Below, in pieces: positions 1-13,872 of a stretch of 64,000 bases of DNA. The notes under the pieces are model-generated. The model saw only the letters and a program-made list of their open reading frames with translations. It was not told where the DNA came from and searched no databases. This DNA comes from Ficedula albicollis (lineage: Eukaryota; Chordata; Aves; Passeriformes; Muscicapidae): NCBI RefSeq assembly GCF_000247815.1, contig NC_021677.1, forward strand, positions 43,250,864 through 43,314,863, in the 5' to 3' direction. Each line of letters starts with the position of its first letter. Within the stretch, counting starts at the first letter, position 1. The position numbers were made by a program, and so were the translations under genes.

Positions 1-262
1 TGAAGAAATGTCTTCAGTTTGTGCCAGGAGAGGTTTAGATGGGTTATTAGGAAAAAAAAATTCCTCACAGGAAGGGTTTTCAAGCATTGAAACAGGCTGC
101 CCTAGGAAGCGGTTGAGTCACTACCCCCAGAGGTCTTTAAAGGATGTGTAGATATGGTGTTCAGGAACATTATTTAGTGGTGGACTTGGCGGTGCTGGGT
201 AAATTGTTGGACTGAATGATCATAAAGGTCCTTTCCAATTTTAATCATTCTACAATTCTATT
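1..262 (+). mobile_element. CR1 LINE, truncated 3' end
   Basis: The text runs in CR1 order. There is a segment resembling the 'aacaggctgccctaggaagc' part of the CR1 3' region, then a decayed form of the 'ttggactgaatgatc..aaaggtcctttccaa' block, then a terminal 'attctacaattcta' that resembles the CR1 8-bp tail repeat (ATTCTRTG). It is on the plus strand and continues left of the window. It is diverged and carries no usable ORF. CR1 is the dominant LINE of birds, so this is one of the lineage indicators. I recognised it from motif order, not by alignment, and the subfamily is not assigned. Confidence 0.75.
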
Positions 263-2258
263 TTTTATATATCTACCAAAGCGATGTATACATTTTTATT
301 CCATTATGTCTCTTGAAATTATGCATGCAATCTTTAAGCTACATTTTCTAAGGTGAAAAAATTATGAAATAACCCTTTACATCCTAAAGTCCAAAGGGGT
401 TAAACTATCTGTGTGCAGATTCTCTGCTACTATGGTTGATATAAGATTGGAAAAGGCTCCATTGCAAAAAAAACTTGTCCTTTGATCCTGTGGGATAATA
501 GGCTGTGGTGTTCCCAGGTTACTGTCAGAAAGCAATCTCCAAGAGGCCAGCTAACTGGAGCAAAAAATAGGTTTCTGTAAAACTAAAGTTAGGGGAAAAC
601 TTGGAGTCCTTTGAATTCAATCACTTTTCAAGGTGCTCGTCTCACTGGCATCCAAATACAAAGGTGAGAGGTGTGAAATAAAAAATGAAATAGAGCAGAA
701 TAGTTAGTCATTAGAAGGCCACAAAGTGAGACAGCCTTTTCTGGAACACATTAGCTTCAGTGGTAAGTAGACCTTAAAAGTTCAAAAATCAACTTTGGTT
801 GGACAACCCAAAGTTCAGATGTTTCTCTTACCTCTTGGACTATACTCTTCCATGGAATAAGAAAGCAGAGCATGCTCCACTGCCATTTACACGGTATAAA
901 TGAAAGTAACAGAGAAAAGGAATTTGCCTTTTAATTTCAGTAGCATTACATCACTGATTTAAATGTCTCATCAGCCGAAACTTCTCCTGAGAACAGACTT
1001 CTGACCAAAACATCCCTTTGGTTTAGAACCATGACAGAAACATCTGCCACTGAAAAGCAGTAGTAATTATATTTCCAGCTTCAATTTGAACCAGAAAATT
1101 CAAAGAAGGCAGTGGAAATGAACTTCATCAAAAGATATATATACTTACCCAGTTTTTCCAAAATCTTGCAGCTGGGGAGAGGACACAGGCAGAACCATAC
1201 CTTCTTCAAACCACTTGATTTTCTCATTAGGCTACATTTTCCACCAAAAGCAAATAGGTCCTGTCTCCATTTTTTGTTACTGTAACAGGAATAGGTTAGA
1301 AATGCAACCAAGCTGGAAGGAAAGAATATTTCTTGCCCCTGAAGATGGTTGAGGGTCTGCTGAACAGGGTTTGATTCAATAGACTCTACCTCCCAGAAAA
1401 CACTGAGTTTCATCTTTGCTGCATCCTTAGACCATCATATCTGGCCCTGTATTGTTTGCAGCAGTGGCCTCCAGGCTCTGTTTGAGAACAAGCTCACTGG
1501 GCAGTGACACTGGAACCCCTCCATCCCTAGCAGGCCCAGGCAAAGCCCCAGTGCATCCATGGGCTGTGGGAGCCCACATGGACACAGTTACCTAGAGGGC
1601 AAACAGGCACCAGCTGTCCCTGCTCAGCTCACTTCCTTACATCCCCTCCAGCCATTCTTGTAGCAGCCTCCTGTGATTTCCAGGTGAGTAGGATGGGCTC
1701 TGCACTGTCCTCTCAGAGCCACAGTGCTGTGCTACAAAAGCACATGGGTTTTGTGGTAGCTGATGCCCATAGGCATAAAATGTGCTCAAAGTTAAGCATA
1801 TGCTTAATTGCTTTCTTGAATCAAGAATCAATCTGTCCTCCCAACACTGATTATGGCCCAGATCTTGCAGTACACACTGATTCATGGCTTTGGCTTCATG
1901 AAGGTTATTGAAGAATCAGTGCTAATTTCCCACATTTTAGAAATGTTTAGGTAGATGAGTGTAGGAATCAATCAATGTACTCCCTTTGCCATTATAAATC
2001 TCAGCTGCTATCAACATTGAGTGCCAAAAGATGTGAAATAAAATATTTCACTCCCTAAAACAAATGTGAATGACTTTGAGAGGAGAGGTCAAGTGTGGTG
2101 TGGCATATATTGCACATGTACACACATAAATCATTGATAGCTAGATTAGTTCTCTATATTGATCACATCATACTTTCCTAACTGGTAGATTATCTAAGAA
2201 AATAATCACTAAATTATCTTGAAGGTATCAGCTTCCAAGCAAGATTAATGATACATGG

Positions 2259-2358
2259 TTTACTTCATGAAGGAACAGGCATCCAATAAATTAGAAAATG
2301 CACATCAATTTACTTCATGAAAGAAGCAGGCATCCAATAAATTAGAAAATGCACATCA
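2259..2358 (+). repeat. Direct tandem duplication, ~50 bp x2
   Basis: Positions 2259-2307 and 2309-2358 share the block from 'tttacttcatga' to 'gaaaatgcacatca'. They differ only by about two bases near 'gaaagaagcagg' versus 'gaaggaacagg'. The copies are adjacent and head-to-tail. Confidence 0.9.
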
Positions 2359-2504
2359 CCATCAAAGCAAATTGTTAAGTATATCCAGCACTCTCCTTAC
2401 TGAGTAGTTGACAAATGGTTTTTACATTCTTTCTATCAAATCATAAGTATTTTCTTGTCACCCACCTCATTGTATAAGCAAATATCTGCTGAGCTCCAAT
2501 ACAC

Positions 2505-2667
2505 GATACTGACACAAAATCCTTTCAAGGGACAGTGTTTGCATTCACATACGGTTGTGTGCATACACAGTAGGAGAGGTTCAAATGATACTGACACAAA
2601 ATCCTTTCAAGGAACAGTGTTTGCATTCACATATGGTTGTGTGCATACACAGTAGGAGAGGTTCAAA
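2505..2667 (+). repeat. Direct tandem duplication, ~81 bp x2
   Basis: Positions 2505-2585 and 2587-2667 are two copies starting 'gatactgacacaaaatcc' and ending 'taggagaggttcaaa'. There are two visible substitutions (ggga/ggaa and tacgg/tatgg), so the copies are slightly diverged and not a verbatim assembly repeat. Confidence 0.9.
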
Positions 2668-3249
2668 ACAATTGAGATTCTTTTTGTGGAATCTTAAATT
2701 GTGACTTAATTGCATGTGTTTAGATGGTTTTTATCAAAATGAAAAATAAATCATCATTCAGAGGAAAGATTCATCTTGAAGTTAAAAATACAGGGCATTC
2801 AACCCTGACTAACAGTGCCCACACATGTTCACCAACAGAAGCAGCCCTGATTCTGAGAGTAAAAGTGTCCTTCTTACATCATCCTTCTCACATCATCCTT
2901 CTCATACTGTCACCTTCTTAGGATTGCTGAAGATAGACATTCACAGACCTTTCCCCTGATTTGTTTTTCCTAGGGATAATCCTAGGTAAAATTTAGATTT
3001 AGAGTTTACATTTTTAAGTTTATATTTACCATTTGCATGTACTGGATAATTTTGCTACCAGCATCATCAAAAAAATAGTTATCCAAACTAGCTCACTTCC
3101 ACCTCTTAAAGCTTTTAGCCTCTAGCCTCCAAAATAGTTCCATTTTGACTTTGAAGGCTTTTTTATTTAGTTCTAGGTGATTGATTGCTACTGATTACAT
3201 TTCACAGCACTGTCACAGGAAAGAAGGGGTGAATGAGATTATAATTAGC

Positions 3250-3395
3250 CCTGTTTCTGGAAGCATTAATCAAGTATTACCCAGCCTTCACTACCACCTC
3301 AAAAAAAGAAACTGAGGCACTGAGAATGTGACGTGCCTGCAGTCAAAAATAGTCGTTTCTGGAAGTGCAGAGCGGCGGTGATCATGCCATGGTGT
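3250..3395 (+). repeat. Possible old SINE (MIR/CORE-like) relic
   Basis: The stretch 'gaaactgaggcactgagaat' followed by 'gtgacgtgcctgcagtca' matches the layout of the MIR/CORE-SINE segment. That layout has an 'aaactgaggca' block and then a short 'tgacttgcc..ggtca' block. It is heavily decayed and the call rests on motif resemblance only. Confidence 0.35.
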
Positions 3396-3842
3396 CAGGC
3401 AGCATGGTGACCCTGAGCTCTGTGCTCTCGTGCTGAAGGGACAGGCCTGGGCAGCCTCTGCTTGGCAGGCAAGAGAACAAGGCCCTGAGGCTCAGCTTCA
3501 CTGCTGAAAGAGCACACCTTCTGTTCCTGCCAAGTAAAGAAATTATTGGGAAGGGTAATTTGGGCTCCCTGGAGAGACTGAACGCCTCGCGAGCATTCAT
3601 ACCTGCTCTGCCACAGATGACAGCCATTCCACAGGGGCATCAGCAGCAATAAATCCTGCTCCACAGAGCCCTGACAGAAAAGGGAGGCAAAGGGTCTACA
3701 CTGTTACCCCAGCCCTGTTAGCTGCTTCACTTGGGTCTTGCATAGCCCTGATAGATATGAAATAGGGAAGAAAAGGACTGTGGTTCCATCTGGAAGTTTG
3801 GGAAGTGTTTACAAACTCCCATCCCAGCAAATAACCCTGTGA

Positions 3843-4008
3843 GCAGCACAAAAATTAGGAAGAATGGCTGACAAACTGGCTTAGTGAGAAAAGGTTCCCA
3901 GAGACGTAGCTCACTGGCTTAGTGAGAAAAGGTTCCCAGGCAGCACAAAAATTAGGAAGAATGGCTGACAAACTGGCTTAGTGAGAAAAGGTTCCCAGAG
4001 ACATAGCT
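3843..4008 (+). repeat. Direct duplication, ~69 bp x2 plus a partial third copy
   Basis: A unit from 'gcagcacaaaaattagga' to 'ttcccagagac(g/a)tagct' occurs at about 3843-3911 and again at about 3940-4008. Between them, 3913-3939 repeats only the middle of the unit ('actggcttagtgagaaaagg' to 'ttcccag'). The pattern is two full copies and one partial copy. Confidence 0.9.
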
Positions 4009-7000
4009 GATACCAACTGTACTTACAAAAGCTCTGTTTGGAGAGTATTTCCATTGTCGGGCATGTTTTGTAAAATGTGGCATCATTCAGGCTACTAAAT
4101 TCTTTGATACAGTTGTTATGAAGTTGAGCTTTCTGAGGTGAGATATTCAAATAATACAGCTGGTGGTTTCTGTTGGAGGTTCTGTCTGACCAGAAAGCTA
4201 TGATTAACCTGTAAAACTGAGGGATAATGTAACTCACTAAGAGACCTAAAACCTAGAAGCAGTGTAGAAGACAGAAACAAACTCCTCCTTAACAACAGCA
4301 ACACATGTTCAGACATTTTGCAGTTCTGGACATTTTTGTTTGACATGAATAGGAGGAAGAAGCATTTTCAAATGTAAGAAAAAATCAAAATGCTCAAAAT
4401 GCATTGAAAATTTGATAAACAGTGCCAAAATGTTGTTGCTTCAGTATAATGGTGATAATACAGAAGTAGAGTTCCACATTCAAGGAGACAAAGAACTTTG
4501 ACATATTACCTAGTCTTGTACAGAATACACATTATTAAAAATAATGGCTTACTTCTCATGGAATGTTATTACAGCCTGCAATGTTATTTCAGAGTATAAC
4601 CATTAATGCCAGGTGGCATTTTCATTTGGCAAAGACTATTTGCAAAGAGGACACAAAGAGGAAGGTACAGAAAAAAAGTCACATATTACAAAAGGAGAGA
4701 AAGAGTGGGAAGAAGGGAAAAACTGGACCAGTTTTCATCATTTTGACTGAATAACCAGTGGGTGCAATTACACACATTCAGGCAGATTCAATCAGCAGAA
4801 TGCACACTTTCACAACCACTGTTCTGTTGAGTTCAGGCATTTGCAGGAATAATATTTTGTTTTGTCTTCTTGCTTGGCTTTGTGTGCTCTCTCTCAAGAG
4901 GTTTAACATTTGTGTGCACAGCAGATGTATCCACCTGTGTCTCCTAAGTCAGGGTGCCACAGCCTAAAATTACCCTTAGATAGTGGTCCCCAGGGCACAG
5001 TGAATTTCACTGCTAACTTAAAACATGCCTAATCTGCAAATCATCAAAACATAAGGAAAAAAAAAGAAAATGGGCACTGTAAAAATATGAAAAATGTGAA
5101 TTCTCTCTCAATTAGCAAGAAAGCTGTGACAGGCACAGCCCTCAGATGGATTCCTAACAAGAATATGACATTGCAAATAGAAAGTCTTCTTTCATTGCAC
5201 ACAGTTTTTTTCCAGAACAAAAAGCTGATGAAGAACTAACTAACATCAAGCAGAACAAAAATGGAAACCAGTGGTGCAGTGGCATGCTAGCCGCATAGTC
5301 TCATGCCCTGTATACCTTCCAAAGTGCAACAGGCAATGACAGACTGAAATAAAGGCAGTCAGACCCAATTCTCACACGCACTGCTGAAGCAGAGACATCT
5401 ACTGATACAGAAATTGAACAAGAGGCCAGCAGACATTGGAGCAGAGCTGTTACTTTATCAAGGGGTTGGCAATGTCACACTCCAGGAGTGCAAAGCTCAA
5501 AAGATATTTGATAACAGCAGAGTCAAAAGGGCCACTTTGAGACACCACCACTGAAAATACAGCTACGAAACACATATTTAAATGACTGTGTCCTGACAGT
5601 CCACCCTGGGTTACAGAGCCAGCAGCTGGGCAGAAGAGTGCAAATAAAAGGCTCACCATTGAGCCTTGCAACACATGTGCTGCATCAATCACTTTTTACA
5701 TAAGATAAAGTTGGTCTCTTTATAATCCTGGGTGGCAGAGTTGTGCATAATTAATCAAATCTGAGGAAAACATGTTTTCTGGGATCAGCATTCCTTCATC
5801 TTTCCAGCAATTCACATATTGTTGGTGAAGGGAGGATGGGGGCTAGGGGAAAAAAAAAATCCTGCCCACTTGGAGGAGGATAGGATTATTGAGCCATTTA
5901 TTTTTCACAATAGTGAAAGGCCTTACATAAGCAACAAGAGAAATAAGCCAAAAAGGCACATGATGAGCCAAATGTGGCTCTGCTGAAATCCCCTAGAATT
6001 CCACTGCCCCCCTGTTTGTGCTTCTTCTGATTAATTTTTTAAGAGTGAGTCACTTCTTTGAGACTGTATATACAGATACAAAGGTCAGGTGAAACATTCC
6101 TCTACAAAAATACTGGTTTGAGGGTGTATGTCTATTGGGTCTTGCCCCAAGGAGGCACAAGGCATACTCTATACCCATGGACCTCATGGCACCATTTGGC
6201 ACCTCCCAAAATGGTTTCCATCTACAAGCACCCACAGGGCCATGAAAACAGTTACATGCCCACACTTCTCCCAAACCAGCAGGTTCAGCCTAGGGAATTG
6301 CCAGGACCAAGTTTACTGCTGTCTGCCAGCTTTGTCTCATTACCTATCATGTATAATCTCTGCTGTGAGCTAGCAATAAGCAGTTTTCCTTATTACCATT
6401 GCAATGTTCACATAATTAAATTGTTCTCAAATTGTAGGCTATAACAGCTTACAGTCTTAGATGAAATCGTTGTGACAATTCAGAAATGCTTATTCTCTCT
6501 AACCTGTTTATAGGAAGAGACACATCCCATTTGTATGTGAAAAAGAAAACTAATCCATTAGAAGTCGTGTCATAACTGAGTATGTTGATTGAACTGCTCA
6601 TCAAAGTTAAAAGTCTTCAAAAGTCTTTGGTAGTATATTTATCATCACTTACAAAAGGTTTATCCAAGGAAACATGGAGCTCTACACAAAAGTTAAGTTT
6701 TAGAAAGAAATTGACCCCTATTCTCACAAGTCGTAAAAATTAGCTGGTTTTCTCTACAAAAAGAACTTAACAGAAAAGACCTTAAGCTCTGCTTAAGTCT
6801 CAGGTAATTGTGGAATTCATTTCCCCTCTTCATTTTTCACATCTGGTAGCTAATTTGTTTTCTATACATTTCACTAGAATAAACTGATTTTTTTATTATT
6901 ATTATTGTTTCCGGTGTTAAGCAGAAAATCACAATTGTGGGATAATTATGAGTTTCACATTTTTCCAAATGGCAAATATGCTTTGCCCAGCTAGACCCAG

Positions 7001-10000
7001 TTTGGAATAGGGTCCTTTAACAATGAATTTAGAAGAAAGCCACTGGCCCACTGAGACACAAGACAAGATCTGAGCTTCAGTGCTGTGCAAAGCTAGGACA
7101 CCACATGCTTCCTATTCCTTTTCTCACTCTTTCTCTTCTTTTCTCTTTGCCATTTATACAACGAGAGATTGGGGTGGGTAAGAAGAGAGCATCAGAAATA
7201 AGAGACTTTGGAGAAAGAAAAAGCAAAAGGACAAGCTATGCCTTTGGGCATTACACATGAAAAATACAAAATTAAATAACATCAAGGAGAGAAAACATAA
7301 AATTTTCTGCATCTTACAATTTTTGCAGACAAAGAAGCTGTTCAATACAGGACTTTTAATGATTAATGAAGAGAACAAGATTGCCTTTCTAAAGCTGCTC
7401 TGAGTACTAAATCACAAATGACCTTTAGTGCTTCCCGCTGAGGGTGATATATCTCATTTTACCACTAGTGTCTATCATTGCTTTTTATAAAAATTGAGTC
7501 TATCTCCTTCTACCAATATATGTGGCTCCCCTGGGGCTGGTTCAGGACCCACCCATCAAGACCTCCCTTCTAAAACCACAACAATCCAGCTGAAAGCAAC
7601 TGCTCTATGCACTCCACCCCTTGCTGTTCTTTGCTCTAACACCCGGGAGAGAAGCAGGAACGAGGTCAGGTCTGCTAACCTTTCCCCAGCTCTCAACAGG
7701 ACATCTAAGTCTTCCTTGGATCTTTCCTCAGTTTTAAGGCTCATTCTCAGGGAAAATGTGTCTGAGAATTTATGGTCTATTAAAAATGCTTCTTTTTAAC
7801 TTTTTATTTCATACCAAGAGCACAGAAGTATAAAGGGTAAAAAACTAATTTAATGTATAATACAAAACTAAAAGGACCAGACTTTTAAAAATAAGCTTTC
7901 TCAATCAGCTTTCCTTCATATAAGCCCCTCTCTGCGTAATCTTTCCAATGCCATTCCTTCCATGCAAATCAAAGTGCCTTTTAGGATGAGGAAGTCAGGC
8001 CAAGCAAATAAAAGATCCTCCTCTAGCTTTAGTACAGGATTAATCAAGAAAAGTTGGGATATAATACAGAAAAAAAAAGATAACAGAATTCTACCCTGAG
8101 TTCCCTGCCATCCGCTTTCACAAGGCAGCCTACACTCCCACACTTTCTTCAAGAGGGGTAAACAGAGAGGCAGACATTAAACAACACTGGAGATATGGAT
8201 ATGCTTAATACAAAAGAGAAGTGACAGTAAAGTTTAAAGCAGTGGATTCACAAGTAGGATTTTTGTCATTGTTGTAGCATCTAACTTTTTAAGCATGCTT
8301 TTATTTTGTGTCTTGAAAGCCAAGATCCTTACATAATGTGGTGAAGGTGGGGACAGGCATTCAGAAAAAATAACAAGGTTTGCAATTTGGACTTTTATCA
8401 GCATATTAGAGCTCACATATATCACATTGTATCCTCTGAAATCACTGACGCTCACAGAACCAAAGGAAATGAAAGGCATGAAATACCTGTGATGATGTAT
8501 ACCAGCAGTTATTATATAATCCAAGCACAAGCTGGTGCTTGAAACCACTCCTACCAACTTCAAGAACAAGGAGCTGGCTTTCAGCCTCTCTGACCCATTC
8601 AGCTATTGTCCTGCATGCAGAGAGGGAGAGCAGCCACCATGTTAAAATGTCTCCTTTTAGGGAGACCATGCAGATATCATAAGAGAAGTGTCTCTCAGAA
8701 TTATTTCCACAAAAACATAAAATACATGGTACATAATGAATCGTGATACCTAATGAAATTTAAAATGGCAGCAGCTAAGAAGAGTAACACGATTATCAGT
8801 ATTTTCTAATTATAACATTGAGGCTGCACTAAGCTGAAAAAGTTTTATTTTCGAAATGAAACAAAATGTACGCAAGGCAAAAAAAAATACCTGTTCATAA
8901 AAGTCAAGGATATTCCTGGGCTCTTGTTTGCAGATCTAATTTTTCCAGTCGTGACGCTTCTTTGATGAAAATACACTTGCTACACTGTCCCAGTGTATAT
9001 TGTATTTGGTACAGATGCAGCTTTGTATCCATTTGTGTTTCATATATTTTTATAGTTTTAGTTAGCTATATTTTATCACATATACTTATTTTCAGAGCAG
9101 GATTGACTTTTGAATATTCATTACATAATTTTTTACTGTATTACTAAACTTTGTGCTTGTTTAGTATCTTGTATAAAGGACTTAAGCCACATTTTACAGA
9201 CATAAAATGACACACATAGGAGAAGAAAGAACAAGTATTTAACCCGTAGAGTGGTGCCTCATTTCATGCAAAATACTTGAACACAATACTAGTCGGAAAG
9301 AGCAAATTTAAAAATTGCTCATAATGAAGGAAACGCTGTAGCAAAAATAGAAATAAAACCCACATTTCTTACCTTTCAGGTAGGCTCTTAACAAGGTTAA
9401 AATTACTTGTATTTAGTGTAATTAAATCTTGTTATCTCATGCCATTTCAACTCAGAGAGGTATCCAGCTATTCACAGTTATTCGCACCTTTTCGGGAAAG
9501 AAAATAGCTCTCAGATATATAATTAGCCACAATGACCTACATAGATGTCATCTGCAAGACTGCAACTGAACTCTTGTCTTGGGAGTGTTGGCAGGAATTG
9601 CTGCTTCACAGAAACCCATGCATTTCACACATTACTGGCTTCCACTTGCTGCCTTTTTATTGCTACTCCTGGTATGGAATTGCATATGGATGAGCACTCA
9701 GGGATGAATAAGGTGGGTCTTCAGGGAAGTCTGAGCTCCAACACACATCCTCCTCTAAATCATTTTGCTGAGGTGCCATCGCTTTGTCCCACCTAGAGTT
9801 TAATCATGCACCTGCTTAATGTAATACCTTTTAATTATGGATTCACAGTGGTAAAAATGGATAAAGTAAGAATATTCTTCTGTAATAAAATAGACTCACT
9901 CTGAACACAGGGAACCCACTATTCTATAAAGAATGCTGCCTCCATGTGAAGAAGATGAAATGTAATACTTTGTGTTAATGAAGTGCAAAACTAAAAGGGA

Positions 10001-12239
10001 CATTAAGATAGACTTTTCAGACTCCCTTTGACATAAAGGCCAGAATTGTACCCAGTAACCCCTACATGGAGCAACATGTCTCGTGATTGACCTAGGATGT
10101 ATCATTCAATGGCACACTTTACCTTGTCTAAGTAACTTATGAGGTGGAAAATAAATGACTCTTAAAAGGTTTGGCTAATCTACACCCACCTTTGGAGTCT
10201 CACTTGGCAAGTACAGAGGAAAAAGTTCTTACCTTGTGTTCATCAGTAGTCAGTTAATCCCAGTTGGTTTGTGCACTCAGTAAGACAAAGCCTGGACTTT
10301 TCCCAGACATTTGCTCTAAGACATAAACCACAAATACTCTGGCAATTATCTGACTCCAGCAAACAAACACTGGTACATGCAAGTTCATTGCTTGCCACAC
10401 CCTCTCTGATTTCTAGTCCTGCTGGCAAGCCTTTCTTCTCTCTTCATTGCTATTAGGACACATCAAATGCCTCAAACATTAACCTTCACGTGTTCTTCCT
10501 CTGTTGTTTTCTCTCCTTTTCTCTTTTCAGGCAGCTAGATCTTTCCTGGTACACACATCCTTTAAAATAGATGCTTTGTTCACACTTTAACAGTCAGTTC
10601 CTGAGGGCTCAAAAGCCTACTCTCTTCAACACCTTGTTTATACATTTCCTTTCTCCAATACATTATCTGCTACTCCAGTTCCAACCTTTTTACCAGCAAG
10701 TACTCAGGATAGAAGTCTCTTTCTTTTAAAAATTCAGTTCATATTCTTATCCTGCTCTGGGATTAGCTCTGGCTGGACATGAAAACAATTATTCTGCAAG
10801 TATTTAATAATCTGTCTTTCTACTTAAATTAGTTTTCAATATGATGGACAGCTCCATTCTATTAAATTGCTCTTTAGCAGTGCCATCATCTCAATTTCCT
10901 CCCAGAATTATTTCCTCTTTCCCTTATTCATATCCATTCCCTTTACTTCCCTCTGTCTGCTTTCTTCTATTTCATGTTAATTCTTTCATTGACTAAAATC
11001 TCTGCAGCTTTAGCCATGTTTCTTAATATTTCTTATCAAGATATTTACCTGTTTCCTATCTCATTTCTTCCAATTTCTACCAGTGAGTGTCATAAAATTC
11101 CCAGAGGACCATAATGCTACCTGTGACCAGTTTTTGAAAAGGAATCCTTTATCACTCACATCTCCTTTAATCTGGATAACTATTTTAACAGTAACAAGAA
11201 CTCCAGACACCTACCCAGCTTAAAAGCTACCCAAAATTAGGCTCACCAGTCTTTAGTCCTTTTTCCTCCAGAGCAATCACTGTGAAACTTTTAATGTGCT
11301 TCTGGCATCCTTCCACAAGGTTTATTTATCAGGCAGCAGACAAACATTCTTCTCCAAAGCAGTCTGCAACATTTTCAGCTTCTCACACTATTTTAATTGA
11401 CAGATTTCCATAGCTTGCAAGAATCTTCATTAAATCTTTTTGATCTTCTGCTGTGTCTATAAAGCAAACGCCACCCATGGCATTACTATTCTTTGGCTGC
11501 CTATTCTTCATTCTTTGAGTGTCTCTAATTACTTCCCTGTCTATTCTGTTCATCTAACTTCGTGGTATTAGCTTCATTTAATGTAAACCATTGTCTGAAA
11601 GACATTTGTGGGCAGCTAGGACAAGAAAATCTTCACACTTCCTGCTGCCCTGCATGACATATATTCTATAGATTTCTTCACTTCCATCACAACCTTGATG
11701 TCAGGGTTGATTACAAGTTTTCTCCTGCTGTAGCTAATCTGCTTCTGTGCTATTCTCTGTACTACCCCATTAGCTTCTGATAACATTATCTTCAATAACT
11801 TTGTGTCCTCTCATCAGAGGAGACTGAGTCTTCTCCTGGTTTTATCAAATACCAGCTCCCCACTGCTGGCTATGGATTTTCATTACATAAATTCCTCTTC
11901 AGAGGTTTTAATTCCTTTCTTGTTCATCTTGGAACACAGTCCAGAGTTAGAGAGCAATTGGTATAGAAGTTGCCTCAGCAAAAGTTTTTCCACTGAAAAG
12001 ACATAGTTCATATAAAAACAATATCTCACTGCAATGAGTTAGTGCCGCAATTTTCATCAACAAAAGTTTCTGTAAATCCAAAAATATAGAACTTTTGTTT
12101 GAAACTAGCACCACAGAGGACCTCTGTGTGGCCAGTTATTCCATAGAAAAAAGCCTGCTCGCATCTCTGCAATTTCTGGTTATTCTTAAACTTAAAATTT
12201 GGTGTATACATTATAGTCACTCCATACCTATCCAGCCAA

Positions 12240-12345
12240 ATTAAATTCCTTTTTTGTCTTTGTTTTTTTCAGTGTTTTTGTTGTTATTTGTTTGGGGTTT
12301 TTTTAGCTGAGGTTTGGTTTTTGGTTATTGGAGGGTTTTGTGAAT
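12240..12345 (+). repeat. T/G-rich low-complexity tract
   Basis: The tract is almost entirely T with interspersed G ('tttttgtctttgtttttttc' and onward). No coding or RNA structure was seen. Confidence 0.7.
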
Positions 12346-13784
12346 ATCCCTTGAAATTTGCTCTGTCTGGTCTGGCAGATCAGTGGCCTCACTTCTGACA
12401 CCAAGCAACAGCATTGGTGCAAGGATATTCTCTTGTTTAGTGACCTTCTGGATTTTTCTGCCCTCTGGGGTAATACAGAAAACTTTTCACCTCACATCAG
12501 ACATTACTGAAGTACCTTCCAGTCACTTTCTTATAGTTCTGTCTTCCTCAGTACCTTGTTACTTGTTTTGTAATTTATAAAGAGTTTGGCTATGACAGAT
12601 GTGGTCCTAAAAACAGGTTAATGGTATTCCCTTTCATCAGGACAATATTCCTATTAGGATAGCAAACAGCATATTGAGACAAATTTGAATTTTTCCTCTA
12701 CCTCACTATAAACACCTTCACTACAGTAAATAAAAATTCCACTGCATGCAGACTGTAGGAAAATACACAACACAAATGAGTACTTCCAACTTTCAGGGAG
12801 ACTCCAGCAGGGCTCTGGCTTTGGCAAGTGAAAGATTGCAGGCAGTACATCTTATTACATGGGTGGTCGAGTTATTGAACTTTATTGACAAAGGGCTGGA
12901 TTTTCCAGCAAGACAGAGCTTCATTAAAATTCTGCAGAGACTGAAAATTCAATAATCTCTCTCACAAAGCACTGCATGAGTAGGGCTGATTAGGCAATTT
13001 CTCTCTCATTCCATTTCTTTTGCTAAAAGCGTTGTTACTTCTTGTTGGTACAAAAAGACAATCATTAAATGAGCATTCGCTATACTTGATTAAGCAGAAA
13101 GTTTTAAAGGTGCATTGGCTCTCTTTCTCTAGAATTAATTGAGGCCTTTAAAAAGTTGCAATAACAACACCACCACCACTTAATCTTTCTAGGCTGAATT
13201 ATTTAAAATTTGGATCTGATGAGTCCATTTATGGCTCTTCGTGGCTTTCAATTCTCTGTTTTCATAGTTACTTGTACATTTACAGCCAAGTCTGCTGGGT
13301 ACTGGGAAGATTGTGTGAATTACTCTCTACTTTATTTCTTTCCTTGTAACTGGCCGCTTATTTGCACTCATTTGATTTCAGATTAAGAGACACCTTAAAA
13401 ATAGAATGGTAGGACCAGACTGAAGATCAGCCACATGATTATTTCTTTTTTGGCAGTGGCTATCAGTTGTTAGGAGGGGAAGTAGCATAGCAAGATCATT
13501 GTTATACTTCCCTTGGGAAATACATGGGCTTCAGCAATCCATAGTTCAGGGAATTCCTGACACAGAGGTCATATTTAATAACTGTTAGTGGATTTTTCTT
13601 CTGTGACTTTGTTTATTCCAGTGCCCCACCATCGCCCTTCTCTTGTACAACATGGTGGTGCCCTGCTGCTTGCAAGAATGTTTTCCAGTAAGCAAAGCAA
13701 GTTTAGAGACTAGGAGACCTTATAAATCTGCTCTTAAGAGTCTGTTCACAGTAATCACAGAAGCAATTTCCTCACTTTGTTGTT

Positions 13785-13872
13785 TAGGGTTTTTTTGTGG
13801 TGGGTCTTCTTTTTTCTCTTTTTTTTTTTTTTGTTTTGGCTTTTGGTTTTGGTTTGGGGTTTTTGTTGTGAA
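13785..13872 (+). repeat. T/G-rich low-complexity tract with poly-T
   Basis: A poly-T core near 13818-13832 is embedded in T/G-rich sequence ('gttttggcttttggttttgg'). The ORFs through it on both strands (F/W/L-rich or K-rich) are compositional. Confidence 0.8.
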